From contig PUQB01000609.1 in NCBI GenBank assembly GCA_003024785.1, forward strand, positions 62,001 to 126,000: 64,000 nt of DNA, given 5' to 3'. Position numbers and translations under genes: made by a program. The notes beneath the pieces were generated by a model. The model made no database searches. It was not told where the DNA came from and was given only the letters and a program-made list of their open reading frames with translations. The DNA is from Selaginella tamariscina (Eukaryota; Streptophyta; Lycopodiopsida; Selaginellales; Selaginellaceae). This document shows, one piece after another, positions 49,288-60,900 of this stretch. Each line of letters opens with the position of its first letter. Within the stretch, counting starts at the first letter, position 1.

Positions 49288-50433
49288 TCAGGGAGGTGCT
49301 CTTGTGTTCCTGCGTATGCCCTGTACTCGGCCCATGTAAACTGCCTGTATACTGCAGGGTGGATACAGTGATGGGGAAATCACTGTGTTGTCGGTCGGAT
49401 TGAGGAAGAATGCCAGCGACATGCGTGCCTTGGAGCTGTTCACGAGCACCCTGTGTTGTACACTCTGTATATGGTGTTGCTCCACACCTAAAACAACAAC
49501 AACGAGCAGCTTGGTTACTCACTGGATGTTACCAACGTAAGTTTCGTTACTGGGTACCTGGAGGCAGTCTCCCACGTTTACGATGAATGAATTTCGCCTT
49601 CGGTTGAACTCCAATCCATTCCCCGTTCTTGAAGACTTGGAGCCCCCGACCGATCCTGGTGGAGGATTGTGAGGGTGCCGGAGTCGGTGTGCGCCGGTAG
49701 ACCGAATGTAACGTCCGGTTTCGACAAGGCGGGGTAGTAGTTTATCCTTGCGGAGGATGAGCCTTCTATGGAATAGTATTTGGTAAGCTTGGTTTGTCTA
49801 GCCGAGCCCCTGAACGAGCAGCTCCAGAACACGCAGGCCGAGCTTGTTCATCGCGTCTGTAGTCGCATAGCGCATTGCTGCAATGTATGAGAGTTAGCAA
49901 CATGCTCTGTTTTGTTAAATTTTCGAATTCTCTTATTACCAGAATTCCCTCCTTTCGGTCTCCCTTGCCAGACTTTCTTGGCGAGCTCCTCGATCTTTCC
50001 ATGTTGCAGAGCGTGTACAGCGTCTCGTGCCACGACTTCATTACCGCCCGGCTGGACCGGCGGCTGTGTAGCCGAACGGAATTCGAGGACGTGCCGGCTG
50101 CCTTCATCTTCTGGTCGAGATGGAGATTGAAGACTTGAGCGATTGTCTCTCGGCGCGGGACATGAGGTCCGGGGGGAGGCCGTGGTTAACGATGCGGAAG
50201 AATCCCCACTCCTTTGCTGCATGGCACATCTTTGCTAGAGTGGAGGCAGAGAGAGCCGCAAAGTCGATCTCCGGTATGTCGCTGCTGCTTGCGAAATGCG
50301 TGTGGCTGCCCGCCTCTGGTCGGAGATCCTCGGGCCACACGAACGCATTGAGGTCGAGGTCCTGGAGGTACGCCGCAAAGAACTCGGCGGCAGGGGTGCT
50401 GCTCGGCATTGTGGAACGCGTGGCAATCGGCAT
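49288..50433 (-). CDS. 2-oxoglutarate/Fe(II) dioxygenase, gibberellin-oxidase-like (DOXC)
   Basis: Three exons on the minus strand: 49940-50433, 49558-49877 and 49288-49487. The ATG at 50433 opens a protein with the DIOX_N signature IPEIDFAAL and WGFFRIVNHGLPPDLM. The catalytic jelly roll contains ARINYYPALSKP, the metal-binding GLPAHTDSGTLTIL (H-x-D), LQVFKNGEW, FIVNVGDCLQ, the distal histidine in QHRVLVN and the 2-oxoglutarate-binding R-x-S in KARMSLAFFLNP. Such enzymes oxidise gibberellins or other specialised metabolites in the cytosol; the substrate cannot be assigned. The conserved motifs fall in different frames, with about four to five single-base shifts (two within exon 1, one or two before the HxD region, two after it). 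All catalytic residues are present. It is either a young pseudogene or a gene damaged by consensus errors. Confidence 0.8.
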
Positions 50434-52198
50434 TTCTGTCCCTCGATGTGCTGTGCTACAGAGCTCCGAGTGTGTATATATAGAGAGAGAACGCTGAGAA
50501 TCTTGTATGGGAAGAAAATAGAGAGAAGACAGAAAAACGAAGCTGCTGGGCGATGCTGTGATGGACATAATGTGGGGGGCCAGGCTCCTTATAAAGGGAC
50601 GCGGGGGGCTCTCGAGAGCTTACCCGCGGGTCGTACGGCTGAGACTTATCCGGTTGCAGTGAGGGTACGGATGTGGGCACAGTCCAGGTGGCCAAGGTGT
50701 CGCACGTGGAATGATATAGATACACTCTCCTTTTACTGTGGGGTACCACTGCCCATGCCCATGCCCATGACCATGACCACCACATGCCACCTCAGCAGGA
50801 GTTGAATACGTCCAAGCCTCGTCTAGATTCCCCACTTCACATTCAAGGAACAACCAACCAACTATCAGTCTCGCTGTCCGTACTACTTAACATCCTTGAT
50901 ACGCTTACTTAAGTCATAATTAACTGTACCAGTAAACTGTATAACAAGTCAACCGAATCGAGGATTGACAGAGCATCGGAACGGCTGCTGCTGCTATGTC
51001 GAGATAAGGCTTCTGGATACTCCTCGCTGTCCTGCGGAGGATCCCAAAAGCGCCTCGCCAGTACGTCCCATTTTTTGTTGTCATGTGCATATCCACAAGC
51101 CGTGTTAGCCCGCTAACCAACGGGCTCGGATTAACCACCATTTGCCCCGGGTCAGCCACTAAACATACAGAGGAATCTGCCCAGTACATAAAGCTTCCAG
51201 TGAGTGCTATCGAGTACAAGATAATAATGCAGCAAAGCTTTTCAGTCAAGAAACATGGACGGAGTCAAAATACATAGATGACAGCACAAATGATAAGTTA
51301 TATATCCGTGAAACTACTATCCAGATCTTCTCATGTAATGGCAATATACCCGAATCTCAACACACCAGATATCTATATATATATATATATAATATATATA
51401 TATATATACGTTTCAGCACTTTACATGATATAGGTACTGACCGACATAATACGCAATTTCCGAGGGGTTTAAGACAAGTAGACAATTACTATCACATACA
51501 GGAAGTTGTACTAGAGGCGTGGCGGACGGAAAATGTGTATATGTTCATGTCGGTGTCTGCATCTCCTGAGGAAAGAGGTGTTACAGTCTTTTTGATGCTC
51601 TGAGAGCGATAGGCAACATACATACGTGTGTGTGTATGTACATACACACGAGGCCCACAACCAGATGGTGTGCTGCGTGTGAATTTTGACACAGTTACTG
51701 GGTTAGGAACAGGATAAGCATCACAACACGGACGGGAATCATACGTCGACCGACAAAGTCGCCTCACCAACAAGATCCCTGCTGACTCAGCTTAGTACAC
51801 AAGAACCTTGTGAAAAACAAAAAAAAAGAGAAAAAGAAAAACACACCCTTTTGTCTTCTCAGGATCTGCATTATCTATATTATATACATCTACACAGTAA
51901 CACCCATGTATATGTACAGTGTATGGTATAAAAAACTCTTTTACATGCGGCTAAGCTATATATATACATATACATTATGTACCCATAGAAGGCAGAAAGG
52001 AAACCACAAGGTATTCATCACGTGACGTATAACCACGTCATCTTGTAGTTTGTATAAGATATACATCACGTGCATATATATAGTCACCTGATAGAGGACC
52101 GTATATATATACACATTTATTTCATCTACGAGGCAAAATGCAGGTAGAGAATCGGAACATTACCTACAGATATATGTACACATGATATCAAACAAGGC
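50434..52198. promoter_or_regulatory. dioxygenase upstream region with TATA tract and G-box; then spacer
   Basis: A TATATATA lies at 50,475-50,482, about 42 bp upstream of the dioxygenase start. A G-box core CACGTG (50,703-50,708) and the tandem hexamer cccatg (about 50,754-50,777) lie further up. From about 50,920 the region has short frames on both strands (50,920-51,249 minus; 51,083-51,277 plus) with no ATG at the longest extent and no family match. 51,250-52,198 is spacer with (TA)n and an unconvincing minus-strand frame. Confidence 0.4.
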
Positions 52199-54200
52199 TT
52201 ATCCGTGCTTTTCCTCATCACTGCTGTCCAATGCCTGCAATGTGCAATCAATAAACAGTGTGTGTGTGTGTGAATTATTCGTTTCCTGTTTACAAACTTT
52301 AGAGTTTTTTATTACTCACCGTATCATTGACAAGTTGCTCGAATTCCGCATCCAGCTGCCGTCATCTTATGCAGAACAGAAAAGTAATTAGTTACACTGT
52401 GTAGATTATGTGTGTGTATATATACATATCTATATCTATATATATATATATCACGATAGATATAATAAATAAATATAAATATATAAATATATATTATATT
52501 TAATGAATATACATATTATAATGTAACATAATCGATAAGCGATGTGTGCATGCATTATTTATCAACTAAAACGACATCTAGCAGGCCCAGAGAGAGAGAA
52601 AGAGATCTGGCATTTCTTCACGCAAGTAGATATAAGATGTCCAACGAAATATATAATCTACACTCGTGTGCGTGCGTGCGTGCGTGTGTGCTTGATAGAA
52701 AACTTATGCACGAAACATAAGGTCCGTCTACATTTTGATTTATATAAGCATACATCTCTGGGCCCTCACTATCCTATCTAATCTACACACGGAGACAAGA
52801 ATATAAATATATATATATATTGTGTGTGTGGTGTGTGTGTGTGTAGGTATGTATACCTTCTAATTGCTCGTCATCACTGTTGTCGAGTGCACCAAAAGAT
52901 AATCGTCTAGCTCTTTATCTGACATGGTAGACTTTGGTAGCTCTGCTGAATGCCTCTCCTGTATTCCGCATCTGTTACTGTTTCTTCTACAATTTCCCGT
53001 GCTTGCACAGTCCTCTGCTCTTGTTTTCTTCAGCTTGTACATTGTCTGTACTTGTCTGTTCTTGTTGTAAATTTTGTTCCTCGTATCTGAGCATATGTAA
53101 TTAATCAGTCAGTGTCTAAAGAAACTCATATGCATATACTTTGCAATGTGACCATCGACGACGGTGAAGTATATTCTCCAAAATCGCTTATCTTTTATGT
53201 GTTTCGGACAGAGTTTGTAACGGAGTTCCGAGATTTCCTGTTAATGCTTCTTTAGAAGATGAGAAAAATGAAATAAATAAATAAATAATCTAATATAACT
53301 CTCGTGTGTGTGAGCGAGAGAAGGGAGAGGCGGGGCGGAAAGGATACTTACTGGCACAGCTGATAGAACTAGCAATGCATGTCGCTCTTTCCACGGAGAA
53401 AGGACCTCGGAGAACCATGATACACTACAAGTAATATGAATAGTCAACATCAAATCAACATTCCAACAAACATATAAAGGTAGTGTGTGTGTGTGTGTGA
53501 AGATTGGCTAAAGCAAACAATAAGTTTCCTGAGTCAACCACACACACATACACACACACACACACACACCAGACATATATATAGCATAGATAGAGATAGC
53601 ATAAACATAATAAGACTAGTATATGTATCTGCACATACCGATTCTAATACATTGTATTACAGCTGCATCAAACACACAGGCACAGACACCAAACGTACAC
53701 ACACGCTATACGTCAGAGATAGCGTTATACAGAATCCAAAAAGGCCATACAATAAGACTTCACACGCACACACAAAATATATGGATGACACGCTTACCAT
53801 CAAAAAACAGCATCCAAAGGGAGCAACCAACATCTCACATTTTCCATTTATAAGATAATGACACACACGTATAATAAGTACAGTATATGTATGTGTGTAC
53901 TCACATTCTTCGTCGCCCACGGGGAAGTCTCGAAATGTGTCAAATGTGAGCCCTTGAACAAAATCCCGAAGCTCAGAAGTGATCCCATAGCTCTCAAGCT
54001 CCTTCTTGTGACGATCACGCTCCTCGGAGGATTGAAACGAGGCCTTCACTTTTCCTGCTCCATCCACTGCAAAATCTCTAATTTGATCCGCCCGCTTGCT
54101 CGCCTCCACAGCCAGACACCTGAGATGTTCCGCCTGCTCCTTGGGATCTCTCCAGCGCCGTCTCCATCGCCTGCCTCGCTCGCTGCACCAGAAAATCCAT
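52199..54200 (-). CDS. BSD-domain protein
   Basis: Six exons on the minus strand: 53905-54200, 53352-53424, 53126-53237, 52857-53086, 52320-52355 and 52199-52234. Exon 1 has an amphipathic N-terminus (MDFLVQRARQAMETALE) and then ASKRADQIRDFAVD and TSELRDFVQGLTFDTFRDFP. Exons 2-3 give the BSD core with its two conserved tryptophans: LSPWKERHALLVLSAV and RFWRIYFTVVDGHIAKY. Exons 4-6 encode a Gln/Glu-rich acidic tail ending in DSSDEEKHG. BSD domains occur in TFIIH p62, synapse-associated proteins and DOS2-like proteins. The plant family of this layout has no settled function. Exon 1 shifts frame once (near 54,150) and exon 4 about twice, while the domain core is intact. It shares a short divergent promoter with the PORR gene. 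Confidence 0.8.
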
Positions 54201-54257
54201 TTTCAAAAACCCTAATTTGATGAACCCTAAAACAGAGGGCCAAGGGTTCTGCGCAAA
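54201..54257. promoter_or_regulatory. 57-bp divergent start-to-start spacer (BSD / PORR)
   Basis: The start codons of the BSD gene (minus) and the PORR gene (plus) are only 57 bp apart. Neither 5' leader can be long unless the transcripts overlap, so promoter elements probably lie inside the opposite gene's 5' end. The spacer holds the repeated string aaccctaa, a telobox-like motif (AAACCCTAA) common in promoters of plant translation and organelle genes. Confidence 0.6.
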
Positions 54258-55218
54258 ATGCAGAAGCTGGAGAGGGCGCAGCGGATGGTACTGAGAATCC
54301 ACGACGCGACAATGCACGAGAAGGGCTTGTCAATAACATCACAGAAATGCGGTGAGTTGGGCAGGGACTTAGGTTACGATTCATCCTTTCCCGCTCGCTA
54401 CCCGAGGCTGTTCGAGGTTTCACCGGGCTGCGTCCGATTGTCACAGGAAGCAAAGAAGATCACGCACGAGGAACGGATTCGCGCGGAGGGACACACACTT
54501 TGTGTATGTAATCCGCAAGCTGCTGATGATGTGCAAGAACGAGAGGATACCCACCGTGAAACTTATGAGGAACAAGTGTTTCCGTTTTCCAGATGCGCTC
54601 ACACAGCGGATACTCACGCAGTATCCGGAGTACTTCCACTGGGAGAAGCGGCCGTTATCAAAGTGGGGGATGCTGAGGTTGGTCAGCTGGGAAGACAGGC
54701 TGGGAACGACTGCAAGGGAGAAGGTGATGAGGGAGATTGAGAGATATCACGGTAGCGTACAAGAGTTTAAAGAACAGGGGCTCCCTGTGGAAAACGACGG
54801 CGGGCTTGACACAATTGTCATGGATGACAGGGAGTTTCTGGAGCTTTACAAAGAGCCCTTGCTGTCTCCGTATAAGAGAGAAGTGTTGCCGGCAGGGAAC
54901 AGGTCTCTCCAGAGGAAGAGGTACATCGGTCTGTTCCATGAGTTTATAAGCCTGACAAGAAATAAGAGGGCTTGTTTGCTCGACATGGTGGACTTCCAAG
55001 AGGAGTTTGAGACGCCGGACATGGCCGAGCTTGAGTCGTTCTTTCGCAGGGAGAGGAAGTATTTTGCTGTGAAGCATACCGAGGGGCATGTGCATGTGTT
55101 GTTGAGGCAGGGGTACGACTGGGATCTCGATCCCGAGCTCGGTACGACCTTGCAGGGTAGAAGACGGTTCCTCAAGCTTATGACATGCTTGCCTGAGGAA
55201 GATGCTGCCCAAGCTTGA
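54258..55218 (+). CDS. PORR-domain (plant organelle RNA recognition) protein
   Basis: A single-exon gene of about 320 residues from the ATG at 54258 to the TGA at 55216-55218. The order is that of the PORR domain (formerly DUF860): GLSITSQKCGELGRDLGYDS, FPARYPRLFEV, KKITHEERIRAE, YVIRKLLMMCKNERIPTVKL, FPDALTQRILTQYPEYF, LPVENDGGLDTIVMDDREFL and the C-terminal LLSPYKREVL...RKRYIGLFHEFISLTRNKR...RKYFAVKHTEGHVHVLLRQGY. PORR proteins such as WTF1 and RPD1 bind group II introns and support splicing in plastids or mitochondria. No clear presequence precedes the domain, so the targeting segment may be short or missing. There is one single-base frame change near 54,495-54,510. Confidence 0.88.
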
Positions 55219-55323
55219 GTACCTTCTCCTGTAAGTTTTAGCAATAACAAATCTAACACTTATATATGTAAGGACCTTATATACAAGACGTTAATAATGT
55301 GTAAGGTTGTGTGTGTGTGTTGT

Positions 55324-55405
<82 letters not shown>

Positions 55406-55524
55406 CGGTGCACGTTTCCATTTGTCTTTGCAAGTTTTAATTGAAGAATGTTCATCCCCTGCAGATAACTATATTGTCTCTGTCAGGTACCATTTACAGG
55501 TACAACTTACTCTGTCTCTCTCTA

Positions 55525-55561
<37 letters not shown>

Positions 55562-55689
55562 TAGCGCCTGAATATGCGATGATTATGTTTAAAATTGTCA
55601 TGTATGTGCTTGTACCATGCAAGATTCAAAACTATGTATAATGCCTTAAAAAAATTCTGTAAAACTCAAGCTAGACTACCAGTAGTAAC
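55219..55689. repeat. spacer with (TA)n(TG)n and (CA)n microsatellites
   Basis: The convergent spacer between PORR and ATL holds a (TA)n tract at about 55,326-55,370 followed by (TG)n to 55,403, and a (CA)n tract at about 55,526-55,558. No gene is seen. Confidence 0.85.
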
Positions 55690-56241
55690 TCATACAGGAA
55701 ACCGAGTATGTAGCGGATGCCTGGCAAGGGGAATAAGCTCGGACAGCGGAGTGGAGAGCGGCGTGGCCTGCGGAGTCGGAAGAGGAGACGTCCGACACAT
55801 CGGACAGGTAGCTTGTAACCTCATCCACGAATCTATACACTGGACATGGAACACATGGCTGCAGTCGGGGAGAACCCGGAGAGTCTCCGACTCCTTATAG
55901 TCCGCCAAGCATATAGCACAGGCTGTATCCTGTGGGTGCGGCAGAGGCTCGTGTGATCTGTATATAATCTTCGGGTACGACTCGAGCGTGACCTGGTCCA
56001 ACCCGCTAACCGTCCAGTCCGCAGCAGCGCTATTGGACGAGTCCTGTGCTGCATTGCTACTGCCAACGGCGGGGGATGTCCTCCCTGTCTGTGCCCGTCC
56101 GTGTACTCGTACACATACATAGGAAGCCAGCATTATAGTGGACACCAACACAAGAATCCCCACTGCTATTGCTATACCATATCCGAGTCCGACTTTGCTC
56201 ATGTTCCCTGCATTTGCAATATCCGTTCCATTGTTACCCAT
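55690..56241 (-). CDS. ATL-type RING-H2 E3 ubiquitin ligase
   Basis: An intact intronless gene of 183 codons from the ATG at 56241. An N-terminal transmembrane helix (about residues 17-42, GLGYGIAIAVGILVLVSTIM) is followed by a basic stretch and a Ser/Ala-rich linker. Then comes the GLD motif (SGLDQVTLESYPKIIY) and a canonical RING-H2, CAICLADYKESETLRVLPDC, followed by SHVFHVQCIDSWM and CPMC, with all eight zinc ligands (C-C-C-H-H-C-C-C). ATL proteins are membrane-anchored E3 ligases in defence, nutrient and membrane-traffic responses; the targets cannot be predicted. The C-terminal tail is short and Pro/Leu/Thr-rich. Being intronless fits the family. Confidence 0.93.
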   Translation of the reverse strand: MGNNGTDIANAGNMSKVGLGYGIAIAVGILVLVSTIMLASYVCVRVHGRAQTGRTSPAVGSSNAAQDSSNSAAADWTVSGLDQVTLESYPKIIYRSHEPLPHPQDTACAICLADYKESETLRVLPDCSHVFHVQCIDSWMRLQATCPMCRTSPLPTPQATPLSTPLSELIPLARHPLHTRFPV

Positions 56242-57970
56242 CTCTAACCTACCGAGCTACCCAGATCTCATCGTGCTGGCCACAGATCTTTCATGCGTTC
56301 TAATTAAGAATACAGATTACCTGTTTAAGAAATTTAAGCTGATTCTCATCTGGATTAAATAAACCACTGTGTTGGATGTGTATGTGTGTTCTGCCCTTTT
56401 GTCGTTGCGTTTATTCTCAGCTGTGCAGCCCTTAAACACCACCGTCCCGGTTTCAGCTGGTGCTGACACTTGTCAGAATCTTAAGCGTCGGATTTAAACG
56501 ATCCGACGGACATTGCGACCTCGTGAAACGTGGGCCGACGATTTGAGCGATCATTAAATGTCACGGAATTTGAAAAGGTAGTGACGGCTCTGATGCGATT
56601 CACGTAACTACATCCAACGGCTAACTGACAAAAATACAAAAAAAGCAGTGCACGGTGACTCGGTCTTAAAGCGCATGCCTATTAGGAGGCTTTCAACTTT
56701 TCAACGCTTGTGATTTGATCCCCACCACTAAACTTAAAAATAAGTACTTCTTTATATATTTAGTAATCGTGTAACTCACATGTCTTTTGAAATTTTCAAC
56801 TTCCAACCCCAAAATTTGAAAAACTGATAATGATATGCCGTTTAAAAATTGTCACATCTGCACGTAACCTCTGTACATAAAAAATACCATGACATTAAAA
56901 GAAATGAGCATCAAAATATTTAATTATATATAGTTAGCTAATGTTTATTATTTGATAAAGAAATCTAACGTTTATAAATAAGAAAAATAATGGAGTATAA
57001 GGTTTCGTTTTATTTATATAAGGGAGCTTTAAATGTATATTTTATATTGAATTTTTTTCTTTAAAAAAAACAATAAGAAATTTTAATCTATATAAAAATA
57101 TAAATATATTATGTTTTACATATATTTATACATGTTTACTATACACGTTTATGCATTACAATTTCATTAATTAAAATTTATTATCTATGATATTTTCTTT
57201 TTCAAATTTAATTTAAAATTTACACTTAAAATTTGAATTTGATTCCCAACATATTGATGAGACATGGCTTTTTCGACCATTGTGAAGATATTTTTCATCC
57301 CGGGATACGTGGAGAATGGGAATTCCAATGCTACTGCAACTGTCTCTTAGTTGCAAATTATAGGTGAGACGATTATAATAGTATTAGTCATGATTAATTA
57401 AGACTTAATTAATTGATAAATATTAAAAACCAATAAAATAAAACAATTAGTAAAATCATTAAATTAATTAATTATGATTAAGAGAGGTAGCACCTACCCT
57501 TTAAGTATTTGATTATTATTTTAATTATACTTATTTCATATCCAAACTATATATTCTTAGTGTGTAACACACATTGAATGTTATTAAATCAAAAAGATTT
57601 AAAAGTACTTAAATTTGAAAATGAGATCAAATTTAAAACCCTAGTGTTAAAGTTGTGACACCACATAATTAAACATGGTTAGTGGGTGATGATTCCATAT
57701 CATAACTATGTATGAGTAACATTAAATCTTTTAAGACAACTCTAATGACCTTTAAGGTCATACTCAAATGCTTAAGCAATAATAACTTGTCCTCAAGCCC
57801 TCTAGAGTGTTTACCCTTATAACCTTAAAAAATTGACCCCAAAAACCGAGACAAACTCATGCTTTAGCATTACATATACTCCGTGATAAAAGTTAAAACA
57901 CCATTCTTACACCATGAGGAACACTTTCACTTGGGAGTACAACACTTACATGACTATGAAAGGTAACATG
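56242..57970. other. intergenic region
   Basis: The upstream region of ATL, then AT-rich spacer. It includes the inverted repeat cgtcggat/atccgacg (56,486-56,493 and 56,501-56,508, 7-base loop), a possible tRNA-derived SINE head (listed separately) and, from about 57,250, moderately repeat-like DNA that is the landing site of the Ty3 element. No gene is recognised. Confidence 0.5.
56645..56760 (+). repeat. possible tRNA-derived SINE head
   Basis: The string ggtgactcggtcttaaagcg resembles a pol III A box, and gtgatttgatccccacc, about 50 bp downstream, resembles a B box. An A/T-rich tail follows. The cloverleaf does not close well, so it is not a functional tRNA. The call is tentative. Confidence 0.3.
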
Positions 57971-60900
57971 TGTCAGAGGCCAAGGCCTAAAACAGAATTA
58001 AATTAAAAATTTAGCAATTCTTTTAAGAAAATAAAAAAAAGAACAATGAGAATTACTTCACAATTGATGTTGAACAGGAATACCTAGACCCTATCCCCCT
58101 TTTTCCTTGAAATATTCTCTGGCATTCATTGTTTTAAATAAGACTAGAATACTCTCTAGCATTCAATGTTTTAAAATCTTCTAAGATAAGATTAAAATAT
58201 CTTGGTATATTCTAGTGGGTCATGACACTATCCCCATCTTTGACAACAAGTTCCACGAGCCGCACCATGAGCTTATCAGGGTATTGATGATGAAACACAG
58301 CTACAACTTCTTGAGCATGAGCAAGGTTTTTTGCAAGTTCTCAAGTATGATCACTAGAAGAGTCCATCAGATAGTAGAGCTTACCTTGAATCTCCTTAGA
58401 ATCCAAAATAGCAGCTACCTCGTACTTTGACTTACCATCAAGTTTCACAAGTTGTGGTGGTGGTGTCATGTGATAAGAAATAGTATTGGGAACATAAGGC
58501 TCCAAAACAAACATATGGAAAACCAAGTGGATCTTCATAGAACTTGAAAGTTGAAGTGGGAAAGTGATGTCATGATAATAGTAAAATGACCAAGACACTG
58601 GTAATTAAGTTTGTTATAAGGTTGAGCGGTTCATAAGTTGCATTTAAGGAGCCATACCCGATCTCCAACTTGAAAAGCAGAAGCAAAACTACAATAATGA
58701 TTTACTGCTACCTTGTGTGCATCTCGAGCACGATGGAGATAATGAACTAACTCCTCATGAATATGTTGAAGACGAGCAAGGTGATTCTCCACAGTAGGAT
58801 TGATTGGAGTCTTCACACGAGTGTGCTGGGACCAATGAGGATGTTGACATGTGATGATGAAGAATGGTGTCTAACCTATAGAAGCATGTACTAAGTTGTT
58901 GTACACAAACTCCACAAGAGGCAAGAGCTCAACCCAATTGTCATGCTGGTAATTATTAAACATTAAAGGTACTATTCCAAGGTTTGAATGATACATTCTG
59001 TCTATCTATCAGGTTGTGGATGATGCCCAAATAGCAATTTTGTAATCAATGTTTAAAAGCTCAAGTAACCATCTCCAAACTTGGTAGCAAACTATGTTCT
59101 CAATCACTCATGATATTGTTTGGAAGACTATTAAGTCAAAAAACCTTTCAAAACACCACTTCTACTCTCTCCTCACTCGTGATAAACTTAGTGCATGTAA
59201 AAAAATGTGTTATATTTAAAAACATGTCCACTACAACCAATGCAGCATCAAAACCTTTGGATTCTAGAAAATCAGTGATGAGGTCCATGGAAATCAACCA
59301 CCAAGGACCATTGAGAACCGGCAAGGGCTAAAGCAAGCCAGAAAAGAAAGCTCCAATTCAGCTCATCGACATGCACAAATCTACAAAACATGATCTTAGG
59401 CATACTATGAACTTCTGGCCACCAATAATCTCGTGTAACTAATTCAAGAGTTTTAAAAGCATCAAAATGACCTACTGCAGAAGCATCATGGTAGAACTGC
59501 AAAACTTGAAGATGATAAAGACCATTCAAAGGCCATTATAAAGCAACAAGCCGTCTTGGAATTTAAACTGCTCGTAATCTATATGGCAATTCTTGAACTC
59601 AAAATTAAAGGCACAACTTGGAACAATGTGATTTAAGACATCTTAACCAAAGGGATCCCCAAGTAAAGTTGTGCAATTGCTACAAGAAGATTGGGGTCCT
59701 CCGGGGCTACTGATACTTCGGCAACCATGATCTTCAACTGATCTGAACTTAAAAGAACCTATTGTTGCTGATCAAATGCTATATCACCAAGTCAAGAAGC
59801 TAAGTATGAACATCAAGAGAGGGCATCTGCCTTACCATGTTATGAACTTGGATGATACATGATGACAAAGTTGAATCGTGCTAGGAATTAAGCCTACCGA
59901 AACTATTGACAAGACCAAACACGTGCAATCTGGAAGTACACAAGATTCTTGTAATTGTTGTATACTATCACCTAATGTGGTGTTCCCTCCAAGAAATGTT
60001 TCCATTCCTCAAATGGATCTAGAATAGTTAGTAACACTTTACCATGTACCTCATAGTTGATCTTCGGTGGTAGGAACTTATGAGAATGAAAAGTAACTAG
60101 ATGAAGTTGACCATCATCACCCACCTAAGAAAGTATACTACTCAATGTAAAATCCAATGCATTAGCTTCAATGATGAAGGACTTCTCTAGGTCTTGATGT
60201 GTCAGGATTGGAGCATATGTGAAAGCCTTCTTCAAAGCATGAAATGCTGCCTCTACTTCTAGACTCCACTCAAAGGACTTATCCTTTTGGCAACTTGGTA
60301 AGTGACAATGCAATTTTGGAATAGTCCTTAATGAATTTACAATAGAAGCTGACAAACTTGAGAAAACATTGCACATTATGAACCGATTGTGGTGTCTACC
60401 AATCCAACACTGTTTTGACCTTAGCAGGATCCATAGCCATTCCTTCAGGCAATACCATGTACTAACTTAAAAACTCCACATGATCCTATTCAAAATTGCA
60501 CTTATCGAGTTTTGCATAAAGACCATGATCGCACAACTTTTGCAAAACCTGTCAAATATGACTCTCATGCTTCTCCAAAGTCTTCGAGTATATCAAAATA
60601 TCATCAAGATAAATGATGACAAACAGGTTCAAAAACTCATGAAAGATGTCGTTGACCATGTGCTAAAAAATGGCTGGTGCATTACTAAGACCAAACAGCA
60701 TCATTGTATATTCAAAGTGCCCATATTGTGTATAAAATGCAATCTTCCACTCATCTCTGTCTCTCCTCTCATACATACACACCATGCACGATCCATAATA
60801 TGTATTGATGTTACAATATTAAACCCTAAACATCACAAGTCAGGCTACATGGAGCATCGTCAACTTGATTAGGGGTCCTCATAGTGATGCATGGGTTTTT

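Noticed and set aside
50920-51277. Overlapping frames on both strands between the dioxygenase and BSD genes
   Set aside because: The long forms lack ATG starts, no motif is recognised and neither strand is favoured.
56645-56760. A functional tRNA gene
   Set aside because: A- and B-box-like strings are present, but the acceptor and anticodon stems do not pair.
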